64,000 nt of DNA from JACQGZ01 sp036004665 (GCA_036004665.1 DASYRG010000020.1:53980-117979), one strand, 5' to 3'; shown: positions 48,206-56,961, counted from the stretch's first letter. Program-made: numbers and translations. Notes: generated by a model not told the origin, from the sequence alone.

Positions 48206-50233
48206 CTATCCGCCGACGAGGCGTCGCAACCATCGGCGCTGGCTGGAGCTCAACCCTCGGGGAACCAGGATCAGGCGCTTTATCCAGCCCGCAATACCCA
48301 CCAAAGAGGGATTATCAAGCCATCGGAGGCCTGTACTGAGCAAGAATGCCTCAATGGCAGCTTCCCTCCGAAGGATCCTTGCGCAGGTCCGATCGACCAG
48401 AAGACGGAGCAGGATCGATTGCGACCCCGTCGGCTCCCCGAGGAATTCAGGGCGAACTGGTGTTTGGAAAAGCCGCTGAGACGCACTCAGCGCCAGGATG
48501 AGGGGGGCCCGGAGGAACTGGACGGACTGGGCCAGGGTGGCAACCGTGTTCCAGTCTACAGTGTGCCGGGCGACGACCTCGGCCAGGTCCCGGAGGTAGC
48601 GCAGCCTCGGCTTGCCGTACCAGAGTTCTCGCAGGAAGAAGATGCTGGAGATGACCACGGCATCCCCCGGCGACGGCACGAGCAGGTCGTCCCCGTCGAG
48701 TCGCTCGACGGCACATCGCTCGGCCAGGGTCTCATAGCTCACCTCGATGAGGAATGGGTACCCTGCCAGTCGCCAGTGCACGTCCAGCGTCGGCCTGTTC
48801 CCCGCCGGATCGTAGTACCCGCGGGCGTGGCGCCAGGTCAGGTCGGTCGCGGTGGTGAGCTGGCCGGTACCCAGGCGGTAACCCAACTCGGTGAGGAGGT
48901 CGTGCGTCGGAGTGACGTCCCCGGCCGGCACGAGCAGGTCGATGTCTGTGAACGGCCGCAGGGCCGGATCCGCGTAGATCCACCTGGCCAGCGCGGCGCC
49001 CTTCAGGACAATCGGACGGACGCCCCGAGCGCGGAGAGCGGTCAGCACCGCTGCGAACCGCTCAAACGCCAGCGCCGAGACCGCACCGGCGTGCTCGCGG
49101 GCATGAGCAAGCGCACCGCCGACCTCCGCCGGGACCCAGAGACCGAGCACATCGACGGCCCTTGCCACCAGCGGAGTGAGACGTTCTTGCTCCGCCAGCG
49201 CCAGGACCTGGTTCCACTCGGCCGGAGCAAGAGGGCCCGGGGGTCGAGGGATCGGTTGCAGCAGAGCGAGGAGGGCAGCCTCGGCGGCGGAATAGCCAGT
49301 GTCGGATCGACCGGATCTCCTCGCCTTCTCTTTTGCTGGACCCTTCTTCACTGCTCCCGCGAGCGCCGTCAGGACCGGTTCAGGGATGGGAAACGCGAAA
49401 GTCGAGCGCACGGCCCGCAACTGCATTGCGACCGCGCGACCAACTCCCCAGTCTCGTGAGCGCTCAACGAGCTCGGACCAATCGGGCTGGCATACCGTCA
49501 GGATTCGCTCGATGTCCTTGAGCCGGCCCAGATGGCGAGCCCTCTCGCCCTCTGACTTCAGCGCCAGATCGATCAGCGCCGTCACCGGATCGAGCGTCCG
49601 AACAGGTGGCCCGTGCAGTTCCGTGAGGACTGAGTTCGCAAATATCTCGTGGACCGGCGGGGACGCGTTCGAGCGGTAGCGACCGCCGAGATCAGTCCAC
49701 ACCCTGGCAAAGGTCTCATGCCACAGAAGCACGTGGACGTCCCCTTTCGCTGATGCGCCCGGTGATTCGTCCCGCAGCTCCTCGAGACGACGAGCCCCAG
49801 CGTCCGCAACGAGGTCGAGAAACTGTCCAAGGACGTGTTCCATGACCAGCAGATCGATCGCGTCGTAGGAGCGGAGATCGGCCCGCGGATAGACCGTCTC
49901 AGGGAGCACAGGGCCTTCGACCACCAGCCAGTTTCCCTCCAAACCCTGAAGCACCCCGGAGAGCCGCGTCACATCGGCGATGGCGGCCAGGTGCCGCCGG
50001 AAGGCCGCCCGATAACGTCCTCGAAGGTCTTCGAGCAGCTTCCCGTCCAGGTCAGGCAGCCCTCTGAGAGAGGTATAGGCGTATCCGAGGATGCCGTGGG
50101 CCTCGGACGCCTGGGTCAGCTGCGGCAGGGATGACACGTCGAGGAACCGCTGGATCCGTTCCCCCTGTCCGTCCCCCGGAGGGGTACGCAGCAGTGAGAG
50201 GAGGAACCGCTCTAGGCCCTCAGGGGTAGACAT
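48206..50233 (-). CDS. Double-domain nucleotidyltransferase of the lasso cluster (NTP_transf_5-like)
   Basis: 675 residues, about twice the size of usual lasso-associated members. The C-terminal copy has VRPIVLKGAALARWIYADPA then LRPFTDIDLLV (residues 405-435) with Asp430/Asp432. The N-terminal copy repeats the pattern (NWLVVEGPVLPETVYPRADL, RSYDAIDLLV, 101-130) but has Glu for Lys and D-x-x-D for DxD, so it is probably inactive. In the pseudomycoidin pathway a homolog adds hexose to a phosphorylated C-terminal Ser, working with the kinase. Its stop is 114 bases from the precursor start; its start adjoins the B2 gene. Confidence 0.8.
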   Translation of the reverse strand: MSTPEGLERFLLSLLRTPPGDGQGERIQRFLDVSSLPQLTQASEAHGILGYAYTSLRGLPDLDGKLLEDLRGRYRAAFRRHLAAIADVTRLSGVLQGLEGNWLVVEGPVLPETVYPRADLRSYDAIDLLVMEHVLGQFLDLVADAGARRLEELRDESPGASAKGDVHVLLWHETFARVWTDLGGRYRSNASPPVHEIFANSVLTELHGPPVRTLDPVTALIDLALKSEGERARHLGRLKDIERILTVCQPDWSELVERSRDWGVGRAVAMQLRAVRSTFAFPIPEPVLTALAGAVKKGPAKEKARRSGRSDTGYSAAEAALLALLQPIPRPPGPLAPAEWNQVLALAEQERLTPLVARAVDVLGLWVPAEVGGALAHAREHAGAVSALAFERFAAVLTALRARGVRPIVLKGAALARWIYADPALRPFTDIDLLVPAGDVTPTHDLLTELGYRLGTGQLTTATDLTWRHARGYYDPAGNRPTLDVHWRLAGYPFLIEVSYETLAERCAVERLDGDDLLVPSPGDAVVISSIFFLRELWYGKPRLRYLRDLAEVVARHTVDWNTVATLAQSVQFLRAPLILALSASQRLFQTPVRPEFLGEPTGSQSILLRLLVDRTCARILRREAAIEAFLLSTGLRWLDNPSLVGIAGWIKRLILVPRGLSSSQRRWLRRLVGG

Positions 50234-50653
50234 TTAACCGAAGCGGGCAATCGCCACGTGTCGCCCCCGCCCCGGGGCGGGCCCGAGATCCGTTCCATCC
50301 AGTTCAACCCACGCATGGGCGATGTGATCCTTGGCGTCGGGGGGAAGGCCGATCACGAGTTCGGCCGGGTCGCCTTGTTCACGAAGCAACCGGAAGAGGA
50401 CGAGCGACTTCACCAGGCATGTCGGCTCTTCCCCGCCCAGGCGGAGCGCCTTGTCCACGGCGCGACTGAGGTAGTGTGGGGAAAGGCTCTCGGTGTTGCG
50501 CAGCGGGCCGGCCCCGAACTCGCGGACGAACAGCGGCAACGGCCGGCGGTTGACGTTGCGCCGCGCAATGAGGAACCAGCGCCAGATGCGGAGGGCCAAT
50601 CGCATCTTGGTGGAAAAGGAGGCACGACGGCGCTCCGGCTCAGCCATCGGCAA
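50234..50653 (-). CDS. Lasso-peptide leader protease (B2, transglutaminase-like fold)
   Basis: 139 residues. The Cys-His-Asp triad is visible as EEPTCLVKSLVLFRLLREQG (Cys79), KDHIAHAWVELDG (His113) and Asp119, as in McjB-C/B2 proteins. The N-terminal part is basic and helical (LALRIWRWFLIARRNVNRR). It removes the leader at the -2 Thr site, helped by a separate RRE protein; the split from B1 is the Gram-positive arrangement. It overlaps the kinase-like gene by 14 bases and adjoins the nucleotidyltransferase gene directly. Confidence 0.87.
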   Translation of the reverse strand: MPMAEPERRRASFSTKMRLALRIWRWFLIARRNVNRRPLPLFVREFGAGPLRNTESLSPHYLSRAVDKALRLGGEEPTCLVKSLVLFRLLREQGDPAELVIGLPPDAKDHIAHAWVELDGTDLGPAPGRGRHVAIARFG

Positions 50654-51623
50654 GACAGGTGGCGACGACGCGTTTCACCGTCGCTTGAAGGTCCTCAGCC
50701 CTCAGGGGCCGGTAGAGATTCCAGACCGGTACATCCCAGGCGATGGAGGTAATGGCGCTGAAGCAGCGGTGCAGGTCGGTGGGTGTCGGCAGGCGGAACG
50801 TCACCGCCCACAGGTCGGGGACGCTCCTGGCAGGTGGTATTCGCTCCAGGCGGATATCTTCCGCAGACCGCCGGAGGAACACAACGGAGGCGAGTGGTAC
50901 GGGACGACAATCTCCCCGCGCCGCCGTGTCAACAGCGAAGCTGACGCGTTCGCCCTGCTCGGCGACCACCTGCGCCCCGGGGAGGCGGAGATCCTTCAGC
51001 ACATCGCGACGCACCCGCAGCATGGCCGGGCCGGGAATCACGGCCGGTGCGGACGTGTATCGGACACAGCTCTGGTCCTCGGACAGCAGCCGATACCCAG
51101 CGGCGTGAAACGCGGCGGCCAGGGTGGTCTTGCCATACCGCCCCGGGCCGGCGAAGAGCATCGCCCGCCCCTCCACCTGAACGGCCGCGGCGTGCAGGGG
51201 CAGATCTCCACGGTGAAGGTAGCAGAGGGCCGCGGGGATGCCCCAGAGACGCTCCTCCCGACCGACGACGTCATGGGTCTCCGGCAGAAGGATTGAGCCC
51301 GCCCGCGGATCGATGACGAACCACTCGTCGCCGCTACTCCAGAGATGATAGCGGTCCCCGTCGGTATACAGCCGGGCGTGGAGGGGGCGACCGGGGCGAG
51401 GGAGCCATTCCACCAACAGAGCGCTCTGGTCAGGCGGGTGGTGAAAGGACGGGCCGAGGAGGTCCAACGCATCGCCATCCCCGTACCGGAGATACTGGAG
51501 GGGAAGAGGTGAACGCACGCGGAACCCGAAGCAGGCCGCCGGGCTCTCCGCAGGCGCGATCTCCTCTACCACGCGGCCATCCACTCCACCCCTCCGCAGG
51601 ATGCGTAGACGTAAACGTACCAT
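50640..51623 (-). CDS. HPr-kinase-like lasso-peptide tailoring kinase
   Basis: 327 residues from ATG 51623; the same frame stays open to 52310 but that part is antisense to the ABC ATPase. The HPrK-like kinase core has LHAAAVQVEGRAMLFAGPGR (His144) and P-loop GPGRYGKTT at 159-167, then GYRLLSEDQSCVRY and a Pro-rich PAMLRVRRDV segment. Homologs phosphorylate the C-terminal Ser of lasso peptides (paeninodin type). The precursor here ends in Ser. It heads the minus-strand lasso operon and is divergent from the exporter genes. Confidence 0.83.
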   Translation of the reverse strand: MVRLRLRILRRGGVDGRVVEEIAPAESPAACFGFRVRSPLPLQYLRYGDGDALDLLGPSFHHPPDQSALLVEWLPRPGRPLHARLYTDGDRYHLWSSGDEWFVIDPRAGSILLPETHDVVGREERLWGIPAALCYLHRGDLPLHAAAVQVEGRAMLFAGPGRYGKTTLAAAFHAAGYRLLSEDQSCVRYTSAPAVIPGPAMLRVRRDVLKDLRLPGAQVVAEQGERVSFAVDTAARGDCRPVPLASVVFLRRSAEDIRLERIPPARSVPDLWAVTFRLPTPTDLHRCFSAITSIAWDVPVWNLYRPLRAEDLQATVKRVVATCLADG

Positions 51624-51782
51624 ATCATCGCATGCCCATTTGCGGCCGGTCGGCCCGCCGCAGGGGCTCGATGACGGGCTATGCAATTTTGAGCAAGGGC
51701 GATCTGCCGTACGATAGATGACCGCAGCCCGGAGGCTGTGGCAGAATGATGGTCCAACGTGGGCGCCTACGACCATCGTCCT

Positions 51783-52766
51783 ATGGGTACGGCTATGAGG
51801 ATGCCCCTCTCGACGTCTGTCCCCGCCATAGAAGTTCAGGGCGTTTCCCGGGACTTTGAAGGGAAGCTCGCCCTGGATGACGTCTCTCTCCGTGTCGGGA
51901 GTGGCGAGATCCACGCCCTCCTCGGACCCAACGGCGCGGGCAAAACCACGCTCATCCGGATCCTGTCCGGACTGACCGCTCCCACGAGCGGGACCATCCG
52001 CGTGCTGGGGATCGATGGAGCGAAGGCGGGACGGAACCTCCAGCGTCTGATCGCGCTGATCCCTTCCGGCGACCGCACCTTCTATCTCCGGCTCTCCGGC
52101 CTCGAGAACCTGTTGTTCTTCGGCCGCCTCTACGGTCTGACGTTTCGAACAGCAGCGGCGCGGGCGCGCATGGCGCTCAACAGCGTCGGCCTCGCAGACG
52201 CCGTCGACCTTCAGACGGCTCGATACTCGCATGGGATGCAGAAGCGGTTGGCGGTTGCCAGGGCGTTGCTCATTCAGGCACCTGTGCTCCTGGTTGACGA
52301 GCCGACGCACAACCTCGACCCGGAAGGGGCCGAGCGCGTACGCGGTTTAATCAGAGAGGCGGCCGGATCGGGCGCCGCCGTTGTCTGGACGACCCAACGG
52401 GTGGATGAAATCCGCGGGTTTGCGGAAACCGTCACGTTGTTGCACCGCGGCAAGGTGCGGTTCTCCGGAACCGTGACACAACTCCTCGCCCACGCCGCCC
52501 GCCGGACCTACCTGCTCCGGGTCCGCAACGGTCAGGTGCCCTCGAGTGGCCTGCAGGCCGCCCTCACCGCCGCCCTGGGCGACGAGGGGACCATCACGAC
52601 GACGTCCGGGGATCCGGATGGGTGCGTGCTCTCCCTCCCCGAGGGCGTGACCTTGGGAGAGGCGCTCGCCAGGCTGATGGCTGCGGGCTTCCAGATCCTC
52701 GCCTGCCGCGACGAACGGCCGGCCATCGAGCAGGCCTTTCTCCAGCTTACGGGTGAAGGATCGTGA
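51783..52766 (+). CDS. ABC-2-type exporter ATP-binding protein (lasso exporter D)
   Basis: About 327 residues; the start could be GTG 51759, ATG 51783, 51795 or 51801, none with a good ribosome site. Walker A is GPNGAGKTT, the signature SHGMQKRLAVARAL is a diverged form with His and Met, and Walker B is VLLVDEPTHNLDPEG. The last 90 residues (LRVRNGQVPSSGLQAALTAA) are the usual tail of drug or peptide exporters. A weak promoter-like TTGAGC with TACGAT 15 bases further lies at 51689-51715. Paired with the permease that overlaps it; probably exports the lasso peptide. Confidence 0.87.
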   Translation: MGTAMRMPLSTSVPAIEVQGVSRDFEGKLALDDVSLRVGSGEIHALLGPNGAGKTTLIRILSGLTAPTSGTIRVLGIDGAKAGRNLQRLIALIPSGDRTFYLRLSGLENLLFFGRLYGLTFRTAAARARMALNSVGLADAVDLQTARYSHGMQKRLAVARALLIQAPVLLVDEPTHNLDPEGAERVRGLIREAAGSGAAVVWTTQRVDEIRGFAETVTLLHRGKVRFSGTVTQLLAHAARRTYLLRVRNGQVPSSGLQAALTAALGDEGTITTTSGDPDGCVLSLPEGVTLGEALARLMAAGFQILACRDERPAIEQAFLQLTGEGS

Positions 52767-53620
52767 TCGGCGGCGGAGCGCTCGACCGAGGGCCCTGGGC
52801 CGGCATGCTCGAGGAACTAGGGAAGCTTCCCGCCTTCCTGCGGCGGGATTTCCTCATCGCTTGGAGCTATCGGGTCGGGTTCGTGCTGGATATGGTCAAC
52901 ATCCTCGCGCAAGCCGTGCTCTTCTACTTCGTCAGCCTCTTGGTGGATCCGCGCCGTATCCCGTCGGTCGGCGGCGTTCCCACCAGCTACATCGCCTTCG
53001 TCGCGGTGGGAATCGCGGTGGGCTCATTGCTCAACCTTGGGATGGGACGGATGATGTCTGCTATTCGCGGGGAACAGCTGATGGGCACCCTGGAGTCCCT
53101 ACTCGCGACCCCCACCTCGGGGACCACGATCCAGGTCGGACTCGTCCTCTACGATCTCATCTACCTCCCGCTGCGCACGGGCGTCCTCCTCGCCCTCATG
53201 GCTATGGTCTTCGACGTGGATTTCCGCCTCAGCGGGGTTGGGCCGTCACTCGCCATCGTCGCCGCGTTGGTTCCCTTTGTCTGGGGCCTGGGGGCGGCAA
53301 GCGCGGCGGCGGTGATGGTCTTTCGGCAGGCCAGCGGCCTGGTGGGGATCGGTGGATACGTGCTGGGCTTGCTCTCCGGCGCGTACTTCCCTCTCACCCT
53401 GCTGCCGCCAGGGGCGGAGGCGCTCGCCCGCCTCAACCCTATCGCGCTGGCCTTAAACGGGTTGCGGGAAGCGTTGCTCGCGGGCACAGGCTGGGAGCCT
53501 GCGCTGGCGCGGATCGCCGTCCTTCTCCCTGTGGCTGCGGTGACCTGGCTCGCGGGCACGACGGCATTTCGCCTGGCCCAGGCGCACGAACGGCGCGCCG
53601 GCACGCTTGGCCTGTACTGA
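52763..53620 (+). CDS. ABC-2-type exporter permease (lasso cluster)
   Basis: 285 residues with about six membrane helices. RRDFLIAWSYRVGFVLDMVN is the amphipathic first-helix region of ABC-2 permeases; ALVPFVWGLGAASAAAVMVF and YVLGLLSGAYFPLTLLPPGA are later helices, the second being the conserved 'SGxxFPxxxLP' loop. It starts with a GTG overlapping the ATPase stop by 4 bases. It forms the export channel with the ATPase encoded upstream. Confidence 0.87.
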   Translation: MIGGGALDRGPWAGMLEELGKLPAFLRRDFLIAWSYRVGFVLDMVNILAQAVLFYFVSLLVDPRRIPSVGGVPTSYIAFVAVGIAVGSLLNLGMGRMMSAIRGEQLMGTLESLLATPTSGTTIQVGLVLYDLIYLPLRTGVLLALMAMVFDVDFRLSGVGPSLAIVAALVPFVWGLGAASAAAVMVFRQASGLVGIGGYVLGLLSGAYFPLTLLPPGAEALARLNPIALALNGLREALLAGTGWEPALARIAVLLPVAAVTWLAGTTAFRLAQAHERRAGTLGLY

Positions 53621-53638
53621 GCGGCGGGCGAGGGAGCG

Positions 53639-53920
53639 ATGATCAGCAAGAATCCTCAGGTCGTGTACCGCGAACTGAGCGACGCCGAAGGGGGCCTCCT
53701 GCTGCACATGGAGACGGGGCAGTATCATGGGTTGAATAAAGTGGGAGCCCTGATCTGGAGCCTCATCGATGGGGCGAGCACCGTCTCCGACATCCTCACC
53801 CGGCTGCGGGAACGTCTGAACGACGCTCCCGTGCAGTTGGAGGAGGACCTCACGCGCTTCCTGCGCGACCTTCAAGAGCGGAACCTCATCCACATCGAAG
53901 AGGAAGACACACCCCGCTAG
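53639..53920 (+). CDS. PqqD-like RiPP recognition element (lasso B1)
   Basis: 93 residues. QVVYRELSDAEGGLLLHMET, GQYHGLNKVGALIWSLIDGA and STVSDILTRLRERLND are the beta-hairpin and winged-helix pattern of PqqD-type RREs, which bind leader peptides. Lasso B1 proteins are this size. Here it is the third gene of the exporter operon on the plus strand, 5.5 kb from the precursor and separate from B2, so it is encoded apart from its partners but still in the cluster. A GCGAGGGAG-type site lies just upstream of the ATG. Confidence 0.88.
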   Translation: MISKNPQVVYRELSDAEGGLLLHMETGQYHGLNKVGALIWSLIDGASTVSDILTRLRERLNDAPVQLEEDLTRFLRDLQERNLIHIEEEDTPR

Positions 53921-53950
53921 GCGATGATGCACGCCTCTGTCTGATTGGCG

Positions 53951-55033
53951 TCAGTCAGGCTGGAGCAGATCCTCCAGTCGTCGCGCGAACTCATCACCAT
54001 CCCAATCTCCCGCCACCACTCGGGGGAGCTCGAGGAGCCGGCCGGAAACCCAGGCCGAGGCGGCGCACGCTCGCGTAAAGCCAGCCTCACGAACGAGGCG
54101 CATGGTCTCGGGCGTGTATGCGGAGCGCCAGCCGAATGGGTAGGCAAAACTCTCGATCGGCCTACCCAGACGATCCTCCAGCCACTTCTTGCACCCTTTG
54201 ATCTCCGCCCGCTGATCGTCGAACGGCAACGCGGCCAGAAGGGGATGGCTGACCGTGTGCCCGCCCACCTCCATCAGCGCTGCGGCCGCGAGGGCATCGA
54301 GCTGGGGAGCGGTGAGCGCGCGGTGATTCGGGCGTCCTTGATGGGGCGCCCCCGCCCACGCCCGCAGCGCCTCCACGACCGCCTGACGCGCGGCCGCGTT
54401 GAGGGGCAGCAGACTCTGCCACAAGGAGCGGTAGAGTGGGTGCCGCGGGGTCGGATCCGCGGCGTGCGCCACGGTCCATGTGCGCCAGCGGACAAAATCC
54501 TCTTCGCTGTACGTCTGCCCGGCGCCCAGATCCCACTCCCGAGGACGGCCGTCGATGGTCAGCCGGAGCCGCTCGGGCAGCGTGCCCGGCTGCAGCAGGA
54601 TCCGCTCGAGCAGGTCCCACCAGAATTCTCCCACCCCGTCGACATAGCCGGTCGCCACGAAGAAGGTCGCCGGCACGTCGAATTTCTCCAGCAGCGGCTT
54701 GGCCACGGACAGGTTGTCGGCGTACCCGTCGTCGAAGGTCACGACCACAGCGCGTCTCGGAGCCTCGCCGCGTCCCAATGCGGCCGCGAGGTCGCGCAGG
54801 GAGATCGGGAACGCCTGGTGCCGAAGAATCTGGAGATGCTGCGCAAAATGCTCCGGCGTGACGCACAACGAGAACGGATCGGGGAAGACCTCGTCGATGC
54901 AATGGTAGAGCAGAATGAGGGGTCCCCTGCGCCGCGACCGGCCCGATCGTCGGGTCAGTCGCCTCCTGACTGCCCGCAGCGGGCGGAGCAGCCCGACCGG
55001 CAACCGCTTCCCCGTCCTGCTCCGCCAGGTCAT
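53951..55033 (-). CDS. Polysaccharide deacetylase (NodB-type)
   Basis: About 360 residues. ATG 55033 overlaps the glycosyltransferase stop as ATGA; the longer frame to 55207 would run through that gene and is rejected. The N-terminus is basic (SRTGKRLPVGLLRPLRAVRR). PLILLYHCIDEVFPDP opens the domain, NodB motif 1 is VVTFDDGYADNLSVAK, and motif 2 is GGHTVSHPLLAAL. The C-terminal SFAYPFGWRSAYTPETMRLV is typical. It removes N-acetyl groups from a glycan, possibly one made by the neighbouring glycosyltransferase. Convergent with the B1 gene. Confidence 0.85.
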   Translation of the reverse strand: MTWRSRTGKRLPVGLLRPLRAVRRRLTRRSGRSRRRGPLILLYHCIDEVFPDPFSLCVTPEHFAQHLQILRHQAFPISLRDLAAALGRGEAPRRAVVVTFDDGYADNLSVAKPLLEKFDVPATFFVATGYVDGVGEFWWDLLERILLQPGTLPERLRLTIDGRPREWDLGAGQTYSEEDFVRWRTWTVAHAADPTPRHPLYRSLWQSLLPLNAAARQAVVEALRAWAGAPHQGRPNHRALTAPQLDALAAAALMEVGGHTVSHPLLAALPFDDQRAEIKGCKKWLEDRLGRPIESFAYPFGWRSAYTPETMRLVREAGFTRACAASAWVSGRLLELPRVVAGDWDGDEFARRLEDLLQPD

Positions 55034-56109
55034 CCCTGCCGGGGCCGCTCGGGAGCCACGCGGAGCGTCAGGCGTCGCACCAGGAGAGTGATCGTCCTCG
55101 GAGCGCGCGTGAGCGGGTCGAGCCTGCTTCCGGACTGGAGCCTGGCTTCCCCCCATTCGGGCCGCCGTGCCGCGGTGCACTGCTCCATCGCCCAGGCGGC
55201 GCGCCACGCGCTACGACGGGCCTGACGGAAGTTCTCCCTCCTGGGACGTAGCCGGAAGCGTACTGTCCATATCGGCCAGTTGACCAGCACGCGTCCCAGT
55301 CCCAGAAGCGCTCCGATGAAGGAGCGTGGGCCATGCGGCGGCACCGCCGCGCGCCGGCGCCAGATCTCCCGCCAGTAATCATTGCTGCCGCGGGTGAAGG
55401 CCGCCCGCAGCACCCGGCGCGGCGTCACCAGTGATCGATCGATGCGGTGCCGGATGACCCCAGATGGGCAGAACCAGACGGACCCCCCCGCTGCTCTGAC
55501 CCGTTCCTGGAACTCGTAGTCCTCATAGGTGCCGCGTTCCTCCACGCGGCGGCCAAGCGCTTCGTCCCACAGACCCAGCCGGGCGAAGGTCTCCGCGGGG
55601 ATGGCCATGTTCGCCCCCCACAGATGCTCAAAGCGAAAGAGGGGACGTTCGTCGCGCCAATCCAGATGACTGAAGAGGTCGGCCTCCCCCTCCGCGTCCA
55701 GCCAGGACGGCCAGGGGCCCAGGTCCTGGGCAATGGGCACGATCGGCCCCCCAGCGATGAGAAACTCGCGGGCCCTCGACGCGAAGAGGCGCCGATAGGC
55801 TTCGATCCATGCGGGATCCACCAGCACATCGTCATCGGTAAATAGCAGCAGGCGGCCCCTGGCCGAGCGAATCCCGGCGTTCATCGCCGCGCTGCGACCA
55901 GGCTGGAGTTCGCGGATACCCCGGAAGCGGTTATCGGCGCGGCACCACTCCTGGACGACGCGCTCGGTGTCATCGCCGGACCCGTTGTCGACGATGAGGA
56001 CTTCGAAGGCAGCGCGGCAGTTCTGGGCGGCCAGCGTGCCCAAGCAATCGATCAGCAGGGCGGCCCGGTTGCGCGTCGGGACGATGACACTGATGTCGAC
56101 CTCACTCAG
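55030..56109 (-). CDS. Family 2 glycosyltransferase; start codon uncertain
   Basis: About 359 residues if initiation is at CTG 56109. The frame at the 5' side reads VDISVIVPTRNRAALL, the first strand of GT2 enzymes, yet no ATG, GTG or TTG precedes it before the oxygenase gene; the first ordinary start (TTG 56043) would delete this strand. VLIVDNGSGDDTERVVQEW, then GIRSARGRLLLFTDDDVLVD, gives the DxD nucleotide-sugar site, and IPAETFARLGLWDEA and EDYEFQERVRAAG complete the domain. Acceptor unknown. Its 5' end overlaps the oxygenase gene by 8 bases. Confidence 0.82.
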   Translation of the reverse strand: MSEVDISVIVPTRNRAALLIDCLGTLAAQNCRAAFEVLIVDNGSGDDTERVVQEWCRADNRFRGIRELQPGRSAAMNAGIRSARGRLLLFTDDDVLVDPAWIEAYRRLFASRAREFLIAGGPIVPIAQDLGPWPSWLDAEGEADLFSHLDWRDERPLFRFEHLWGANMAIPAETFARLGLWDEALGRRVEERGTYEDYEFQERVRAAGGSVWFCPSGVIRHRIDRSLVTPRRVLRAAFTRGSNDYWREIWRRRAAVPPHGPRSFIGALLGLGRVLVNWPIWTVRFRLRPRRENFRQARRSAWRAAWAMEQCTAARRPEWGEARLQSGSRLDPLTRAPRTITLLVRRLTLRVAPERPRQG

Positions 56110-56806
56110 GCTGATGGTACCAGCCGCCGATGGTGAGCCGGACCCGCTCCCCGACGGCAGGCTCGATCATGGGCACGTAATGGGTGGTGTCGACCTTGAC
56201 GTCGAAGGCGACGATGCTGTTGTATTCTGGCTCGATCCTCGTTACGCCGCCGCTGGCGTCGCGCATGTGGAGTGCCCCGCCGAACGCGGGATCCCAGTCC
56301 GGGCTGAGATAGATCACGAGCGCCAGCCGACGGTTGCGGTTGTCATCTGAATGGGCGAGCAGGAAATCGCCTCCCTTCATGGCGTGCGAGCCGAAGTCTC
56401 TGCTCGCCCCCAGGGGAAGACCGGTGATCTCCTCAAAGAACGTTTTGAGTCTCGGATCCTGGAAGGCCTGGCGGAAGCGTATGTAGGTGAGCGCGTTCGG
56501 GCTCAGCTGAAACTGTGCAGGGGTGCCGACCAGCTTTCCAAACCTGAAGAAACGGTCCGCCGGCTCCGCGGCCAGCCATTCCTCCTCGGTCACGCCCTGG
56601 TCAACGGAGTAGAGCCCATACTCAGTGCGAAACTCGGCCTCGGCGGCGAGAAACTTGCTGAGCCTGGCGGCGACGGCGTCTATCAGAAACCTGCGCATCA
56701 CCAGGAGCCGGGACGGATGGGATTCGAACGCCTGGTGGTAGGCGCGGAGCGCCTCCGGGTCCAGGTGCTGAGACTGGATCCAGGTGCCGAGAAACGCAGT
56801 GTCCAT
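56102..56806 (-). CDS. 2-oxoglutarate/Fe(II)-dependent oxygenase (prolyl-4-hydroxylase-like)
   Basis: 234 residues. The iron ligands fit the double-stranded beta-helix pattern: LAHSDDNRNRRLALVIYLSP (His152, Asp154), then VKVDTTHYVPMI (His209), with Arg221/Arg223 in ERVRLTIGGW for 2-oxoglutarate. GGALHMRDASGGVTRIEPEY is the core jelly-roll. Such enzymes hydroxylate Pro, Asp or other residues; beta-hydroxylated Asp is known in some lasso peptides. It precedes the GT2 gene in the same direction, so it may be part of the tailoring set. Confidence 0.82.
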   Translation of the reverse strand: MDTAFLGTWIQSQHLDPEALRAYHQAFESHPSRLLVMRRFLIDAVAARLSKFLAAEAEFRTEYGLYSVDQGVTEEEWLAAEPADRFFRFGKLVGTPAQFQLSPNALTYIRFRQAFQDPRLKTFFEEITGLPLGASRDFGSHAMKGGDFLLAHSDDNRNRRLALVIYLSPDWDPAFGGALHMRDASGGVTRIEPEYNSIVAFDVKVDTTHYVPMIEPAVGERVRLTIGGWYHQPE

Positions 56807-56961
56807 CCGCCCTCCTCTTCCCCACAGGTCTGGCGTCTCGCGCCGGTCAGATGCCCCTTTTCTACGAACGGGAAGCCTTCCCCCTGCCGCAGAGCCCCCT
56901 GCTGGAGCGGCGAGCTGAAGGCTTTCGTGGAGCGGGGGAAGCGGCTGGGAGTGCGGCGGAC

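Noticed and set aside
51689..51715. Promoter (TTGAGC / TACGAT) before the lasso exporter genes
   Set aside because: The spacer is only 15 bases, so I kept it as a remark and not as a feature.
51624..52310. N-terminal extension of the HPr-kinase-like frame
   Set aside because: It is antisense to the ABC ATPase gene, lacks any domain, and the kinase fold begins right at ATG 51623.
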